A stretch of DNA of 64,000 nt, taken from the NCBI GenBank assembly GCA_012221805.1, contig CP015195.1, positions 434,001-498,000 of the forward strand, given 5' to 3'. Below, in pieces: positions 9,185 through 18,617 of the stretch; the first letter of the stretch is position 1; the number at the start of each line of letters is the position of its first letter. The DNA comes from Pasteurellaceae bacterium RH1A (lineage in GTDB: Bacteria > Pseudomonadota > Gammaproteobacteria > Enterobacterales > Pasteurellaceae). A model generated the notes under the pieces. It worked only from the letters and a program-made list of their open reading frames with translations. It made no database searches and was not told the DNA's origin. The translations under genes and the position numbers were made by a program.

Positions 9185-10002
9185 GCGCAAACCTGCCACC
9201 CGCAGGGCTGCAAAAATACCTCTATCAAGAGCTGGTTCGGATTACCACGCTTTTAGACGAAAGTGTCAGCCCGCCACAAATTTTCGGCCAAATGGCGGCT
9301 CTAGTCAAAAAGGCCCGTTATGAGGTCAATGCCGAAAGCGACAGCGAGCGGCTGGATCAGCTCCTGCACCTGGTCTATCAAGACTGGCACTTTGGCTGTC
9401 ACGCTGCCGGCTATTTTCACTCCGACAACCTCATGCTCAACAAGGTGCTCCGCACTCGCTGCGGTATGCCCGTCTCGCTTGGAGCAGTGGTGCTGAACCT
9501 GGCGGCTTCGCTTAATTTACCGCTTTACCCAGTGAATTTCCCCACCCAGCTTATCTTGCGGGCAGAATTGCAGGAGGGAGCGGCCAAGGTGGTCAAATAC
9601 ATCAACCCTTGGGACGGCTCGTTTTTGGATTACGCCCAACTCAACAAGTTACTTGAAGGGGAAATGGGCTATGCCAGTGAACTCAAAAGCGAATACCTGC
9701 GCCGGGCTGATGTTGAAGAGTTGCAAGAACGCCTAGAAACCGTGGTCAAAATGACCCTAGCAGGCGAAGGCCGTTATGAAGATGCTCTTAAGCTGATAGA
9801 GTTCCGCCTCATCCTTAACCCAGACGACCCCTACCAAATCCGAGACAGGGGCATGATGTTGGCCGGCCTGCACTGCTACCATGCAGCCGTGGAAGATCTG
9901 ACCTACTTCATTGACCAATGCCCAGATGACCCATCAGCCATGATGCTCAAACTGGAAATGCCAGCCCTGGTGCAACAAAGTAAGCAGCAGGCCCTGCATT
10001 AA
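9160..10002 (+). CDS. SirB1-family protein (transglutaminase-like and TPR)
   Basis: A 280-residue protein with the SirB1/transglutaminase-like core: RTRCGMPVSLGAVVLNLA and, further on, the segment around YPVNFPTQLILRA that would carry the His region of the fold. The C-terminal 90 residues look like tetratricopeptide repeats (EGRYEDALKLIEFRLILNPDDP). Its function is unknown; the family is commonly found beside prfA/prmC in Pasteurellaceae. It overlaps prmC by 25 bases, so co-translation is likely, and a strong terminator follows. Confidence 0.85.
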   Translation: MGYFEQIIGANLPPAGLQKYLYQELVRITTLLDESVSPPQIFGQMAALVKKARYEVNAESDSERLDQLLHLVYQDWHFGCHAAGYFHSDNLMLNKVLRTRCGMPVSLGAVVLNLAASLNLPLYPVNFPTQLILRAELQEGAAKVVKYINPWDGSFLDYAQLNKLLEGEMGYASELKSEYLRRADVEELQERLETVVKMTLAGEGRYEDALKLIEFRLILNPDDPYQIRDRGMMLAGLHCYHAAVEDLTYFIDQCPDDPSAMMLKLEMPALVQQSKQQALH

Positions 10003-10007
10003 AGCCC

Positions 10008-10036
10008 AGCCCTATACCCTTGTATAGGGCTTTTTT
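10008..10036 (+). terminator. terminator after the prfA-prmC-sirB1 genes
   Basis: AGCCCTATAC and GTATAGGGCT form a 10-bp stem with a CCTT loop, followed by six T. The T-run runs straight into the CRP-like site that follows. Confidence 0.9.
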
Positions 10037-10051
10037 GCGACCTAGATCACA
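10036..10051 (+). promoter_or_regulatory. CRP-like site of the CRP-S type upstream of the hydroxyacid dehydrogenase gene
   Basis: TGCGA-CCTAGA-TCACA, flanked by T-run and A-run, fits a CRP site whose left half has the C typical of Sxy-dependent (CRP-S) sites. A TAGAAT -10 box at 10092-10097 would put its centre near -60. Inferred from sequence only. Confidence 0.5.
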
Positions 10052-10129
10052 AAAACCGCCCTCGGTCTTTGTGCAAGCGGGGGAAATTGGCTAGAATTTT
10101 ACAAATTCATAACAAGACAAGGATTCAAC

Positions 10130-11077
10130 ATGTTAAACATTGTATTTTTAGACCGCACTGGCCTGCCAGCCAGCCATAATATCCCCGCCCTCACCTTCCC
10201 ACATAACCTGACCGAATATGATGGCACCTTGCCTGAAGAAACCTTTGAGCGTGCCAAGGATGCTGATATTGTTATCACCAGCAAGGTGGTCTTTGGCCGT
10301 GAATTAATGGAAAAACTCCCCCGCCTCAAGCTGATTGCCATCACAGCCACGGGCACTAATAACGTTGATTTGGTGGCGGCCAAAGACTTGGGTATTGTGG
10401 TGAAAAACGTGACGGGTTATTCCAGCGTAACCGTGCCTGAACACGTTTTAGGCATGATCTTCGCCCTCAAACACAGCCTAGTGGGCTACCACCGTGATCA
10501 GGTGACCTCCGATCGCTGGGCGACTTGCGGCCAGTTCTGCTACACCGACTACCCAATTACCGATGTGCGTGGTTCCACCCTAGGCATCTTCGGCAAGGGC
10601 TGCTTGGGCACAGAAGTGGGCCGTTTGGCAGGCCTCTTGGGTATGAAAGTGCTTTATGCCGAACACAAGGGTGCAGCCAGTGTGCGTGAGGGCTACACGG
10701 CTTTTGAAGACGTCCTTAAACAGGCTGATATTGTGACCCTCCATTGCCCATTGACTGAAACCACACAAAACCTCATCAATGCCCAAACCTTGGGCTTAAT
10801 GAAGCCAACAGCCTACCTGATTAACACCGGCCGTGGCCCCTTGGTGGATGAAGCCGCTCTGGTTGAAGCTCTGGAAAAAGGCACCATTGCAGGGGCAGCG
10901 GTGGATGTTCTCGTTAAAGAGCCGCCTGAAAAAGACAATGTGCTTATCCAAGCGGGCAAATGCCTACCCAACCTCCTCATTACCCCACACATTGCCTGGG
11001 CCAGCGATTCAGCCGTGACCACCTTGGTCAATAAAGTGGCACAAAACATTGAAGAGTTTGTTGCCACAGGCAAATAA
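10130..11077 (+). CDS. D-2-hydroxyacid dehydrogenase (hydroxypyruvate/glycerate type)
   Basis: 315-residue NAD(P)-dependent dehydrogenase of the D-isomer family. The nucleotide-binding motif is seen in LGIFGKGCLGTEVG, the catalytic Arg in NTGRGPLVDEAAL, the Glu region in DVLVKEPP and the catalytic His in LITPHIAWAS. The closest named type I can suggest is glycerate dehydrogenase/hydroxypyruvate reductase (HprA-like). The substrate cannot be fixed from sequence. A monocistronic unit: a terminator is on each side and a CRP-like site lies upstream. Confidence 0.88.
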   Translation: MLNIVFLDRTGLPASHNIPALTFPHNLTEYDGTLPEETFERAKDADIVITSKVVFGRELMEKLPRLKLIAITATGTNNVDLVAAKDLGIVVKNVTGYSSVTVPEHVLGMIFALKHSLVGYHRDQVTSDRWATCGQFCYTDYPITDVRGSTLGIFGKGCLGTEVGRLAGLLGMKVLYAEHKGAASVREGYTAFEDVLKQADIVTLHCPLTETTQNLINAQTLGLMKPTAYLINTGRGPLVDEAALVEALEKGTIAGAAVDVLVKEPPEKDNVLIQAGKCLPNLLITPHIAWASDSAVTTLVNKVAQNIEEFVATGK

Positions 11078-11088
11078 CCCCCTTTCCC

Positions 11089-11112
11089 AGCCGCCTTCGG
11101 GCGGCTTTTTTA
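11089..11112 (+). terminator. terminator after the dehydrogenase gene
   Basis: AGCCGCC-TTCG-GGCGGCT followed by seven T broken by none until TATG: a classical UUCG-loop terminator. Confidence 0.92.
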
Positions 11113-11183
11113 TGCTCTCAAGCCTGCCTTTCGCCTGCAAGCGGGTTAAAAACCGAAAAATTTCACAAATTTTCGCACTTTGC

Positions 11184-11213
11184 CCTTGAAGTCCCCTTTT
11201 TTGCCCCTATTTA
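11184..11213 (+). promoter_or_regulatory. heat-shock (sigma-32) promoter of dnaK
   Basis: CCTTGAA at 11184-11190 and CCCCTATTTA at 11204-11213 are 13 bases apart, matching the sigma-32 elements CTTGAA and CCCCATnTA. It lies about 115 bases upstream of dnaK; rpoH, encoding sigma-32, is in the same window. Confidence 0.75.
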
Positions 11214-11325
11214 TGGCTCGTCCGAACGAAAACGTTCAGTTTATTTAATCCCCTCACCCTAACTTTTCCCCACAAGCGGAGAAAATATTCAGGGAAGGCA
11301 AACAATTTAATTGGAGAATTTACAA

Positions 11326-13230
11326 ATGGGTAAAATTATTGGTATTGACTTAGGTACAACCAACTCTTGTGTAGCCGTAATGGACGGCGATCAACCGCGT
11401 GTGATTGAGAACGCAGAAGGTGCACGTACAACCCCGTCAATCATCGCTTACACAGACAAGGAAACCCTAGTCGGTCAGCCTGCCAAACGTCAGGCCATTA
11501 CTAACCCGAAAAACACCTTATTTGCCATTAAGCGTTTAATCGGTCGTCGTTTTACCGACCAAGAAGTACAACGTGATATTGAAATCATGCCGTTTGAAAT
11601 CACTAAAGCTGACAACGGCGATGCTTGGGTAAACGTGAAGGGCGACAAACTTGCTCCGCCACAAATCTCTGCGGAAGTTTTGAAAAAAATGAAGAAAACC
11701 GCCGAAGATTTCTTGGGCGAGCCAGTAACTGAAGCGGTGATTACCGTGCCAGCCTACTTCAACGACGCTCAACGTCAGGCAACCAAAGACGCCGGCCGTA
11801 TCGCAGGTTTAGAAGTTAAACGTATCATCAACGAACCAACAGCGGCCGCCCTGGCTTATGGTTTAGGCAACAAGAAAGAAAACCAAATCATCGCGGTTTA
11901 CGACTTGGGTGGTGGTACATTCGACTTGTCTATTATCGAAATCGACAACCTCGATGGCGAGCAAACCTTTGAAGTGCGTGCCACCAACGGCGACACCCAC
12001 TTGGGTGGTGAAGACTTCGACAACCGTGTAATCAACTACTTGGTTGAAGAGTTCCAAAAAGAGCAGGGTTTAGACCTACGTAACGACCCAATGGCTATGC
12101 AACGTGTTAAAGAAGCTGCCGAAAAAGCCAAAATCGAGCTTTCTTCAGCCCAATCTACCGAAGTGAACCTGCCATACATCACAGCCGATGCAACTGGCCC
12201 GAAACACTTAGTGATTACGGTTAGCCGTGCCAAATTAGAGTCTTTGGTGGAAGATTTAGTGGTGCGTTCTTTAGAACCAGTGAAAACTGCCCTACAAGAC
12301 GCTGGCCTCAGTGTGTCAGAAATTGACGATGTAATTTTGGTCGGTGGCCAAACCCGTATGCCATTGGTGCAACAAAAAGTGGAAGCCTTCTTCGGCAAAG
12401 CCCCACGTAAAGATGTGAACCCAGATGAAGCCGTGGCCATTGGTGCAGCGGTGCAAGGCGGTGTGTTGGCAGGTGATGTCACAGATGTTCTCTTGTTAGA
12501 TGTAACCCCATTATCACTGGGTATCGAAACCATGGGTAGTGTGATGACCAAACTCATCGACAAAAACACCACGATCCCGACCAAGCACAGCCAAGTGTTC
12601 TCGACAGCGGAAGACAACCAGTCTGCGGTAACTATTCACGTGCTACAAGGCGAACGTAAACGTGCTTCAGACAACAAGTCACTAGGTCAATTCAACCTAG
12701 ACGGCATTCAACCAGCTCCACGCGGTATGCCACAAATTGAAGTGACCTTCGACATTGACGCAGACGGTATCTTGCACGTTTCTGCTAAAGATAAGAACAC
12801 GGGCAAAGAGCAAAAGATCACCATCAAGGCCTCTTCTGGCTTAAGCGATGATGAAGTGGCACAAATGGTGCGTGATGCCGAAGCCAACGCCGAAGCAGAC
12901 CGCAAGTTTGAAGAGTTAGTCCAAACCCGCAACCAAGCGGACGCGATTGCCCACTCAACTCGCAAACAAATCACGGAAGCAGGCGATGCCTTGAACGCAG
13001 ACGATAAAGCGAAAATCGAAGCAGCCGTGGCTGAACTTGAAAGCGCAGCTAAAGGCGAAGATAAGGCAGAAATCGAAGCTAAGATCGAAGCCCTTGTGAA
13101 GGTGTCTGAACCGCTTATCCAAGCAGGCCAAGCCCAGGCTCAAGCCGGTGCCAACCAAGCCCAAGGCAATGCGAAAGCTGACGATGGCGTAGTGGATGCT
13201 GAGTTTGAAGAAGTGAAAGATAATAAGTAA
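11326..13230 (+). CDS. dnaK: Hsp70 chaperone DnaK
   Basis: 634-residue Hsp70. The ATPase half starts [17 protein letters not shown] and contains [14 protein letters not shown] and [10 protein letters not shown]. The linker [13 protein letters not shown] leads into the substrate-binding domain ([12 protein letters not shown]) and the helical lid, ending in the acidic tail [16 protein letters not shown] at 11326 follows TTGGAG; an upstream in-frame start five codons earlier overlaps that ribosome site and is rejected. Codon bias indicates high expression. It works with DnaJ, encoded next, and lies behind a sigma-32 promoter. Confidence 0.99.
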   Translation: MGKIIGIDLGTTNSCVAVMDGDQPRVIENAEGARTTPSIIAYTDKETLVGQPAKRQAITNPKNTLFAIKRLIGRRFTDQEVQRDIEIMPFEITKADNGDAWVNVKGDKLAPPQISAEVLKKMKKTAEDFLGEPVTEAVITVPAYFNDAQRQATKDAGRIAGLEVKRIINEPTAAALAYGLGNKKENQIIAVYDLGGGTFDLSIIEIDNLDGEQTFEVRATNGDTHLGGEDFDNRVINYLVEEFQKEQGLDLRNDPMAMQRVKEAAEKAKIELSSAQSTEVNLPYITADATGPKHLVITVSRAKLESLVEDLVVRSLEPVKTALQDAGLSVSEIDDVILVGGQTRMPLVQQKVEAFFGKAPRKDVNPDEAVAIGAAVQGGVLAGDVTDVLLLDVTPLSLGIETMGSVMTKLIDKNTTIPTKHSQVFSTAEDNQSAVTIHVLQGERKRASDNKSLGQFNLDGIQPAPRGMPQIEVTFDIDADGILHVSAKDKNTGKEQKITIKASSGLSDDEVAQMVRDAEANAEADRKFEELVQTRNQADAIAHSTRKQITEAGDALNADDKAKIEAAVAELESAAKGEDKAEIEAKIEALVKVSEPLIQAGQAQAQAGANQAQGNAKADDGVVDAEFEEVKDNK

Positions 13231-13245
13231 TCTTTCTTGAGTAAG

Positions 13246-13272
13246 AAAAGGGCGTAGCGATACGCCCTTTTG
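13246..13272 (+). terminator. hairpin after dnaK
   Basis: AAAAGGGCGTA-GCGA-TACGCCCTTTT, an 11-bp perfect stem. It should separate most dnaK transcripts from dnaJ, which lies 310 bases after the dnaK stop. Confidence 0.85.
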
Positions 13273-13286
13273 GTGTATATAAAGTC

Positions 13287-13405
13287 GCTCCTTTCCCCGC
13301 TTGCGGGGGAAGGCTAGGATGGGGGGTTGTTGCGAAGCAACAAGAAACAAGCGGTGAGTTTTCCGCAAAAATTTGCAAATTTTTGTGAAAATTAGGCCGC
13401 TTGTA
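13287..13405. repeat. MITE-like palindromic element, family A copy 2 (partial)
   Basis: Starts with CCCCGCTTGCGGGG, then GGATGGGGGG, then the triloop hairpin TTGTTGC-GAA-GCAACAA (13327-13343), an uptake core ACAAGCGGT and a CCGCTTGT near the end. It is the left two-thirds of the longer copies at 19844, 20689 and 48657; the right terminal arm is missing. Confidence 0.8.
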
Positions 13406-13422
13406 TAAGTTAATCCTCTACT

Positions 13423-13487
13423 GATAGCGCCAGCGTCCTCGCTGGTGCTGATATTGATAAGGCACCAGCGAGGACGCTGGCGCCATC
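13423..13487. repeat. GCGCCAGCG palindromic repeat, family B copy 1
   Basis: Two hairpin units facing each other: GCGCCAGCGTCCTCGCTGG and, after about 20 bases, CCAGCGAGGACGCTGGCGC. Related copies at 46567, 51463 and 63153 differ by paired substitutions. Sits between dnaK and dnaJ. Confidence 0.85.
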
Positions 13488-13539
13488 AAAGGGCTGGAAA
13501 ATAACGCTATACCATAAAAAATAAATAAACAGAGAACCT

Positions 13540-14667
13540 ATGTCAAAACGTGATTACTATGAAGTCCTTGGGCTTTCCAAAGGGGCGGATGAAAAAGAAA
13601 TTAAGCGGGCCTACAAACGGCTGGCGGCCAAGCATCACCCCGATAAAAACCAGGGCAGTAAAGAAGCTGAAGAGAAATTTAAAGAGATCAAGGAAGCCTA
13701 CGAAGTCTTAGGCGATGCCGAAAAGCGGGCTATGTACGATCAGTATGGCCATCAAGCCTTTGAGCAAGGCGGCTTTGGCGGCGGCCGAGGCGGTTTTGAT
13801 GGCTTTAGTGGCTTCGGTGGCTTTGAGGATATTTTCAGCGAAATGTTCGGTGGTGGCAGCCGTGGGCGTTCCCGTGTAGTGCGGGGCGATGACCTGCGTT
13901 ACGACCTAGAAATTACCCTTGAAGAAGCGGTTAAGGGTGTGAAGAAGGACATCCGCATTCAAACCTTGACCGCCTGCGATACCTGCCACGGTAGTGGAGC
14001 GGAAGCAGGTTCAAAAGTGGAAACCTGTCCGCACTGCCATGGTTCAGGCCGAATCCGCCGTCAGCAAGGCTTCTTTATGACCGAAACTGCCTGCCCAAGC
14101 TGTTATGGAAGCGGTAAGAAAATCGATAAACCTTGCAAATCCTGCCACGGTGATGGCCGGGTGCAAAAGGCCAAAAACCTGTCGGTAACCATTCCAGCAG
14201 GCGTGGACACCGGCAACCAGCTACGTTTAGCTGGTGAAGGGGCAGCGGGCGAAAACGGGGCACCAGCCGGTGATTTATATGTGGTTATCCACGTGAGAGA
14301 TCACGAAATCTTCGTGCGGGACGGCTCCAACCTCTACTGCGAAGTGCCGATCAGCTTTACCATGGCAGCCCTAGGTGGCGAAATTGAAGTGCCAACCTTG
14401 GATGGCCGGGTCAAACTCAAGATCCCAGCGGAAACCCAAACGGGTAAACTCTTCCGTGTTCGAGGCAAGGGCGTACCAAGCCCACGGGGCGGCTATGCAG
14501 GCGATCTGATCTGCAAGGTTATCATCGAAACCCCTGTAGCCCTCAACGAGGAGCAAAAAGAGTTGCTACGCAAGCTGGAAGAAAGTTTGGAAGGCAAGAG
14601 CAACCGCCCCAAGCATGAAGGATTCATGGATGGGGTGAAGAACTTTTTTAGCAATTTAGGCAAGTAA
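13540..14667 (+). CDS. dnaJ: Hsp40 co-chaperone DnaJ
   Basis: 375 residues. J domain at 1-70 with the HPD motif (KHHPDKNQ) that stimulates DnaK ATPase; Gly/Phe-rich linker at about 75-110; four zinc motifs ([32 protein letters not shown]); then the two substrate-binding beta domains. Delivers unfolded proteins to DnaK. The 310-base gap to dnaK holds a terminator and two repeat elements, so dnaJ may need its own promoter or read-through. Confidence 0.98.
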   Translation: MSKRDYYEVLGLSKGADEKEIKRAYKRLAAKHHPDKNQGSKEAEEKFKEIKEAYEVLGDAEKRAMYDQYGHQAFEQGGFGGGRGGFDGFSGFGGFEDIFSEMFGGGSRGRSRVVRGDDLRYDLEITLEEAVKGVKKDIRIQTLTACDTCHGSGAEAGSKVETCPHCHGSGRIRRQQGFFMTETACPSCYGSGKKIDKPCKSCHGDGRVQKAKNLSVTIPAGVDTGNQLRLAGEGAAGENGAPAGDLYVVIHVRDHEIFVRDGSNLYCEVPISFTMAALGGEIEVPTLDGRVKLKIPAETQTGKLFRVRGKGVPSPRGGYAGDLICKVIIETPVALNEEQKELLRKLEESLEGKSNRPKHEGFMDGVKNFFSNLGK

Positions 14668-14762
14668 GCAAAATATGGCCTGGCGGAAGCTAGGCCATAT
14701 TTATATGGGATTGAGGGTTTTCAGAAAAGAAAAAACCTCTAGCAAGCTAGAGGTTTAAAATT

Positions 14763-14839
14763 TGGCGGAACGGACGGGACTCGAACCCGCGACCCCCTGC
14801 GTGACAGGCAGGTATTCTAACCAGCTGAACTACCGCTCC
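14763..14839 (-). tRNA. tRNA-Asp (GTC), copy 2 of the pair
   Basis: A 77-base cloverleaf with encoded CCA. The anticodon loop CTGTCAC gives GTC, and the T loop GGTTCGAGTC is standard. The acceptor stem GGAGCGG/CCGTTCC differs from its neighbour by a paired change. Confidence 0.97.
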
Positions 14840-14854
14840 GTAATTAGAATAAGT

Positions 14855-14931
14855 TGGCGGAATGGACGGGACTCGAACCCGCGACCCCCTGCGTGACAGG
14901 CAGGTATTCTAACCAGCTGAACTACCACTCC
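14855..14931 (-). tRNA. tRNA-Asp (GTC), copy 1 of the pair
   Basis: 77 bases with CCA, anticodon GTC, 15 bases from the other copy. Acceptor stem GGAGTGG/CCATTCC. Promoter at 14946-14974. Confidence 0.97.
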
Positions 14932-14945
14932 GCAAAGCGGGAGAG

Positions 14946-14974
14946 ATAATAATAATTTGTCGGGCCAAGGTCAA
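14946..14974 (-). promoter_or_regulatory. promoter of the tRNA-Asp pair
   Basis: On the minus strand TTGACC, 17 bases, TATTAT, ending 14 bases before the first tRNA. Confidence 0.75.
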
Positions 14975-15138
14975 ATCATTTTTTGCCAAAACGGTGTTTT
15001 TGGCTTTTTAATAGGCAGATTTGCCCGCCTCCCTTGTTTGCTGCCAAAGAATTTGTAAAAAAATTGCAGGTTTGAACCGCTTGTGGGGCAAAATTCGGTA
15101 TAATCGCCCCATTTAGCTGTTTTGAGAGCGAGAAAACC

Positions 15139-16518
15139 ATGTTTGAGAATTTATCGGACAGACTGTCCAAGACCCTACGCAATATCAGCGGCAAGGGACG
15201 TTTAACTGAAGATAATATTAAAGACACCCTACGTGAAGTGCGGATGGCCCTGCTTGAAGCCGATGTAGCCCTGCCGGTGGTACGGGAGTTTATCAACAAG
15301 GTCAAGGAACGGGCCATTGGGGTTGAAGTCAATAAGAGCCTGACCCCAGGCCAGGAGTTCGTCAAGATTGTCCAGGCTGAACTTGAGGCAGCGATGGGCG
15401 AGGCCAATGAGAGCCTTAACCTTTCCACCCAACCACCTGCGGTTATCCTGATGGCCGGCTTACAGGGGGCGGGTAAGACCACCTCGGTGGGAAAATTGGC
15501 CAAGTTCCTTAAAGAACGCCATAAGAAGAAGGTCTTGGTGGTGTCGGCTGACGTTTACCGCCCTGCGGCCATCAAGCAGCTCCAAACCCTGGCCGAGAGC
15601 CTTAAGGTGGACTTCTTCCCAAGCGAAACCAACCAGAAGCCAACCGATATTGCTGAGGCTGCCCTCAAGCACGCCAAACTCAACTTCTTTGATGTGCTGA
15701 TTGTCGATACCGCCGGCCGCCTGCACGTGGATAGTGAGATGATGGCCGAGATCCAAGAGGTGCATAAGGTGCTCAACCCGATTGAGACCCTCTTTACCGT
15801 GGATGCGATGACCGGTCAAGATGCCGCCAACACGGCCAAGGCCTTTAACGAAGCCCTGCCACTGACTGGGGTGATTTTAACCAAGGTGGACGGCGATGCC
15901 CGTGGCGGTGCCGCCCTTTCTATCCGTCAAATCACCGGCAAGCCGATTAAGTTCTTGGGTGTGGGTGAAAAAACCGATGCCCTTGAGCCTTTCCACCCAG
16001 ACCGCATTGCCTCCCGCATTTTGGGTATGGGGGATGTGCTGTCTTTGATTGAGGACTTGGAACGCTCGGTCGATAAGGAAAAGGCCGAAAAAATGGCGGC
16101 CAAGTTCAATAAGGGGGATGAATTTACCCTGGAAGACTTCCGTGAACAGCTGATCGAAATGAAGAAGATGGGCGGGATGATGTCTATGCTAGACAAGCTC
16201 CCAGGGGCCAAAAACCTGCCTGATCACGTCAAAAACCAGGTGGATGACAAGATGTTCGTCAAAATGGAAGCCATCATCAACTCCATGACCCTCAAAGAAC
16301 GGGCCAACCCCGATATTATCAAGGGTTCCCGCCGCCGCCGTATTGCACTCGGTTCAGGCACGCAGGTGCAGGATGTCAATAAACTCCTTAAGCAGTTTGA
16401 CGATATGCAGAAAATGATGAAAAAAATGCGTAAGGGCGGCATGGCCAAGATGATGAGGGGCATGAAAGGCATGATGGGCGGTGGCCTGGGTGGTTTAGGC
16501 GGGATGTTTGGGCGGTAA
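15139..16518 (+). CDS. ffh: signal recognition particle protein Ffh
   Basis: 459-residue GTPase that binds 4.5S RNA and targets membrane proteins to the translocon. N domain, then the G domain motifs GLQGAGKTTS, DTAGRLHVD and TKVDGDARGG, then the Met-rich M domain (KKMGGMMSMLDKLPGAK and a Met/Gly-rich tail). A perfect TATAAT box is at 15099-15104. The next gene starts one base after its stop. Confidence 0.98.
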   Translation: MFENLSDRLSKTLRNISGKGRLTEDNIKDTLREVRMALLEADVALPVVREFINKVKERAIGVEVNKSLTPGQEFVKIVQAELEAAMGEANESLNLSTQPPAVILMAGLQGAGKTTSVGKLAKFLKERHKKKVLVVSADVYRPAAIKQLQTLAESLKVDFFPSETNQKPTDIAEAALKHAKLNFFDVLIVDTAGRLHVDSEMMAEIQEVHKVLNPIETLFTVDAMTGQDAANTAKAFNEALPLTGVILTKVDGDARGGAALSIRQITGKPIKFLGVGEKTDALEPFHPDRIASRILGMGDVLSLIEDLERSVDKEKAEKMAAKFNKGDEFTLEDFREQLIEMKKMGGMMSMLDKLPGAKNLPDHVKNQVDDKMFVKMEAIINSMTLKERANPDIIKGSRRRRIALGSGTQVQDVNKLLKQFDDMQKMMKKMRKGGMAKMMRGMKGMMGGGLGGLGGMFGR

Positions 16519-16519
16519 A

Positions 16520-17029
16520 ATGCAGCCTTCCCCTATTATCGCCTTTATGTTAGGTGAGCAGCCTGATAGCCAAGGCCGTTGGATTAGCGACATTTGGCAG
16601 CTTTCTCCTTTTTGGAGGGAGTTTAAGCACGATTATATTCAGTGGCTTTTTCCCTTAGAGAGACGGGAGCGTTATGAAGGGCATAAACCCATTTTGAGCC
16701 TTGATGACCAAGCCTTTGCTAAAACCTCGCTCTTATTACAAGAAAATCAACGAAAGTCGCTTGATATGATGTGCCAGCATTGGGGATTAGTGAGAGCGGG
16801 GCTGGCCTTTAGTGTGGTTGAAAACCTCTCAAAACGGGAACATCGCTGGATTAAACCCTACGATCATAACCAATTACGCATCACAAGAGCCATTCGCAGC
16901 CTCGCACTTTGTGGCCAAAAGGAACTGGCCTTGGCCTTGCAGCAAGCAGTGCTACAGATAGGGCCTGTTTATGGAAACGTGGATCAAAAAGCCATTGACC
17001 ATTGGCAACGGGCCTTAGATGACCTATAA
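16520..17029 (+). CDS. OGFr-domain-like protein of unknown function
   Basis: 169 residues. The segment ending FWREFKHDYIQWLFPL strongly resembles the conserved N-terminal region of the opioid growth factor receptor family (HDYIQWLFP), which also occurs in bacterial proteins without known function. ATG at 16520 begins one base after the ffh stop, so translational coupling is likely. The in-frame TTG at 16508 inside ffh is less likely. No signal peptide or membrane segment. Function not known. Confidence 0.8.
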   Translation: MQPSPIIAFMLGEQPDSQGRWISDIWQLSPFWREFKHDYIQWLFPLERRERYEGHKPILSLDDQAFAKTSLLLQENQRKSLDMMCQHWGLVRAGLAFSVVENLSKREHRWIKPYDHNQLRITRAIRSLALCGQKELALALQQAVLQIGPVYGNVDQKAIDHWQRALDDL

Positions 17030-17074
17030 CAAGCGGTATAAAATCCGCCTCTTTTTGCAAATACAGGAACTTAA

Positions 17075-17938
17075 ATGAAAAACGTACTTTCTATTCAATC
17101 TCACGTGGTCTATGGCTATGCCGGCAACAAGGCGGCCACCTTCCCTATGCAGACCCTGGGCGTAGATGTTTGGGCCCTTAATACCGTGCAATTTTCCAAC
17201 CACACCCAATACGGCAAGTGGAAGGGCATGGTTTTACCTAAAGAACAAATCGGCGAAATTGCCCAAGGGATTGCTGAAATCGAAGCCCTGCACGAATGTG
17301 ATGCGGTGCTTTCGGGCTATATTGGGGCGGCCGAGCAGGGGGCTGAAATCTTGGCCGTGGTGGAGCGGATTAAGTCCCTCAACCCCAATGCCCTTTATTT
17401 CTGCGACCCTGTGATGGGCCACCCAGACAAGGGCTGTATTGTCGCCCCAGGCGTGGCTGAATTCCTGCGTGATGAAGCCCTGGCTAAGGCCGATATCATC
17501 GCCCCGAATTTGGTCGAACTGCGGGAATTAACGGGCTTAACCGTGGAGAACTTTGAACAGGCCTTGGAAGCGGTTAAAGCCATTCGGGCCAAGGGCGTGA
17601 AGAAGGTTTTGGTTAAGCACTTAAGCCGAGTGGGTAAGGATCCGAATAAATTTGAAATGTTGCTTGCTAATGAAGATGGGATTTACCACATCAGCCGCCC
17701 CCTTCACGAATTTGTCGGCCGTGATCCAGTCGGTGTGGGCGACCTGACCAGCGGTGTCTTCTTGGCCAATTTGCTCAATGGCAAGTCTGATCTAGAAGCC
17801 TTCGAACACACAGCCAATGCGGTTAATGATGTCATGGCCGTGACCCAGCAATCGGGCAAGTATGAGCTACAAGTCATTGCAGCCCGAGCTTTTATCAACC
17901 AACCAGAGAGCCAGTACAAGGCAGAAAAAATCGCTTAA
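17075..17938 (+). CDS. pdxY: pyridoxal kinase PdxY
   Basis: 287-residue ribokinase-fold kinase that phosphorylates pyridoxal in the vitamin B6 salvage pathway. It starts [18 protein letters not shown], as PdxY/PdxK do. [11 protein letters not shown] and the anion-hole region [13 protein letters not shown] are seen, with the catalytic Asp in GVGD. An uptake core ACAAGCGGT lies just before the gene (17029-17037). A bidirectional terminator follows. Confidence 0.95.
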   Translation: MKNVLSIQSHVVYGYAGNKAATFPMQTLGVDVWALNTVQFSNHTQYGKWKGMVLPKEQIGEIAQGIAEIEALHECDAVLSGYIGAAEQGAEILAVVERIKSLNPNALYFCDPVMGHPDKGCIVAPGVAEFLRDEALAKADIIAPNLVELRELTGLTVENFEQALEAVKAIRAKGVKKVLVKHLSRVGKDPNKFEMLLANEDGIYHISRPLHEFVGRDPVGVGDLTSGVFLANLLNGKSDLEAFEHTANAVNDVMAVTQQSGKYELQVIAARAFINQPESQYKAEKIA

Positions 17939-17958
17939 AGGGCTGACAAGCGGATCAA

Positions 17959-17996
17959 AAAGGGCAAAAACCTGCAAGTTTTTGCCCTTCTTTTTT
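17959..17996. terminator. bidirectional terminator between pdxY and ribH
   Basis: AAGGGCAAAAA and TTTTTGCCCTT form an 11-bp stem with A-rich and T-rich flanks; the two genes converge on it. Confidence 0.88.
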
Positions 17997-18459
17997 AGGC
18001 GATGGCTTTTAGCACATTGACCATTTCAATCGCCCCAAGCGCACATTCGCTGCCCTTGTTGCCTGCTTTAGTGCCAGCACGTTCGATGGCTTGCTCGATG
18101 TTTTCAGTGGTCAATACACCGAAAATCACCGGTAACCCAGTTTGAAGGGATACCGCCCCAATGCCTTTGGCCGCTTCGTTACAAACATAGTCATAGTGGG
18201 TGGTTGAACCACGAATGACCGTGCCTAGGCAGATAACGGCATCATACTTACCACTTTCGGCCATTTTCTTGGCTACCAATGGGATTTCAAAAGCCCCTGG
18301 CACCCAAGCGGTGTCGATGTCGCTCTCAGCTGCCCCGTGGCGAACCAGGGTGTCGATAGCCCCACTTAAGAGTTTGTCGTTGATAAAATCATTAAAACGG
18401 GCACACACGATGCCGAATTTTAAACCTGTTGCAACTAGGTTGCCTGTTAATGTTGCCAT
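17995..18459 (-). CDS. ribH: 6,7-dimethyl-8-ribityllumazine synthase
   Basis: 154 residues; condenses the RibA/RibD-derived pyrimidine with the RibB product to lumazine, the penultimate step to riboflavin. Motifs seen: [11 protein letters not shown] at the N-terminus, [31 protein letters not shown], and [14 protein letters not shown]. The family forms icosahedral or pentameric shells. Last gene of the rib operon on the minus strand; a family C repeat lies between it and ribBA. Confidence 0.97.
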   Translation of the reverse strand: MATLTGNLVATGLKFGIVCARFNDFINDKLLSGAIDTLVRHGAAESDIDTAWVPGAFEIPLVAKKMAESGKYDAVICLGTVIRGSTTHYDYVCNEAAKGIGAVSLQTGLPVIFGVLTTENIEQAIERAGTKAGNKGSECALGAIEMVNVLKAIA

Positions 18460-18515
18460 TTTGAGTTCCTCTTTGAATAAAATTTATGTTTCATCAGCAA
18501 TCAAAATAACGTTTT

Positions 18516-18591
18516 GTAGGGACGCACTGCGTGCGTCCGCATATATCACCATTAAATTAATATCGTACGGACGCACGCAGTGCGTCCCTAC
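18516..18591. repeat. GTAGGGACGCA inverted repeat pair (family C, copy 1)
   Basis: GTAGGGACGCACTGCGTGCG and its reverse complement face each other over about 76 bases between ribBA and ribH; each arm is itself a hairpin (GACGCACTGCGTGCGTC). A second copy lies in the ribD leader at 22010. Confidence 0.9.
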
Positions 18592-18617
18592 ATTCACGTT
18601 ATATTATGTTTGTGCTC

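Noticed and set aside
12036-12617. Long minus-strand open frame inside dnaK
   Set aside because: Overlaps a certain gene on the other strand; the bias comes from dnaK codons; no start signal.
14763-14931. tRNA genes as integration site of an island
   Set aside because: No integrase, no partial tRNA copy and no composition change next to the tRNA-Asp pair.
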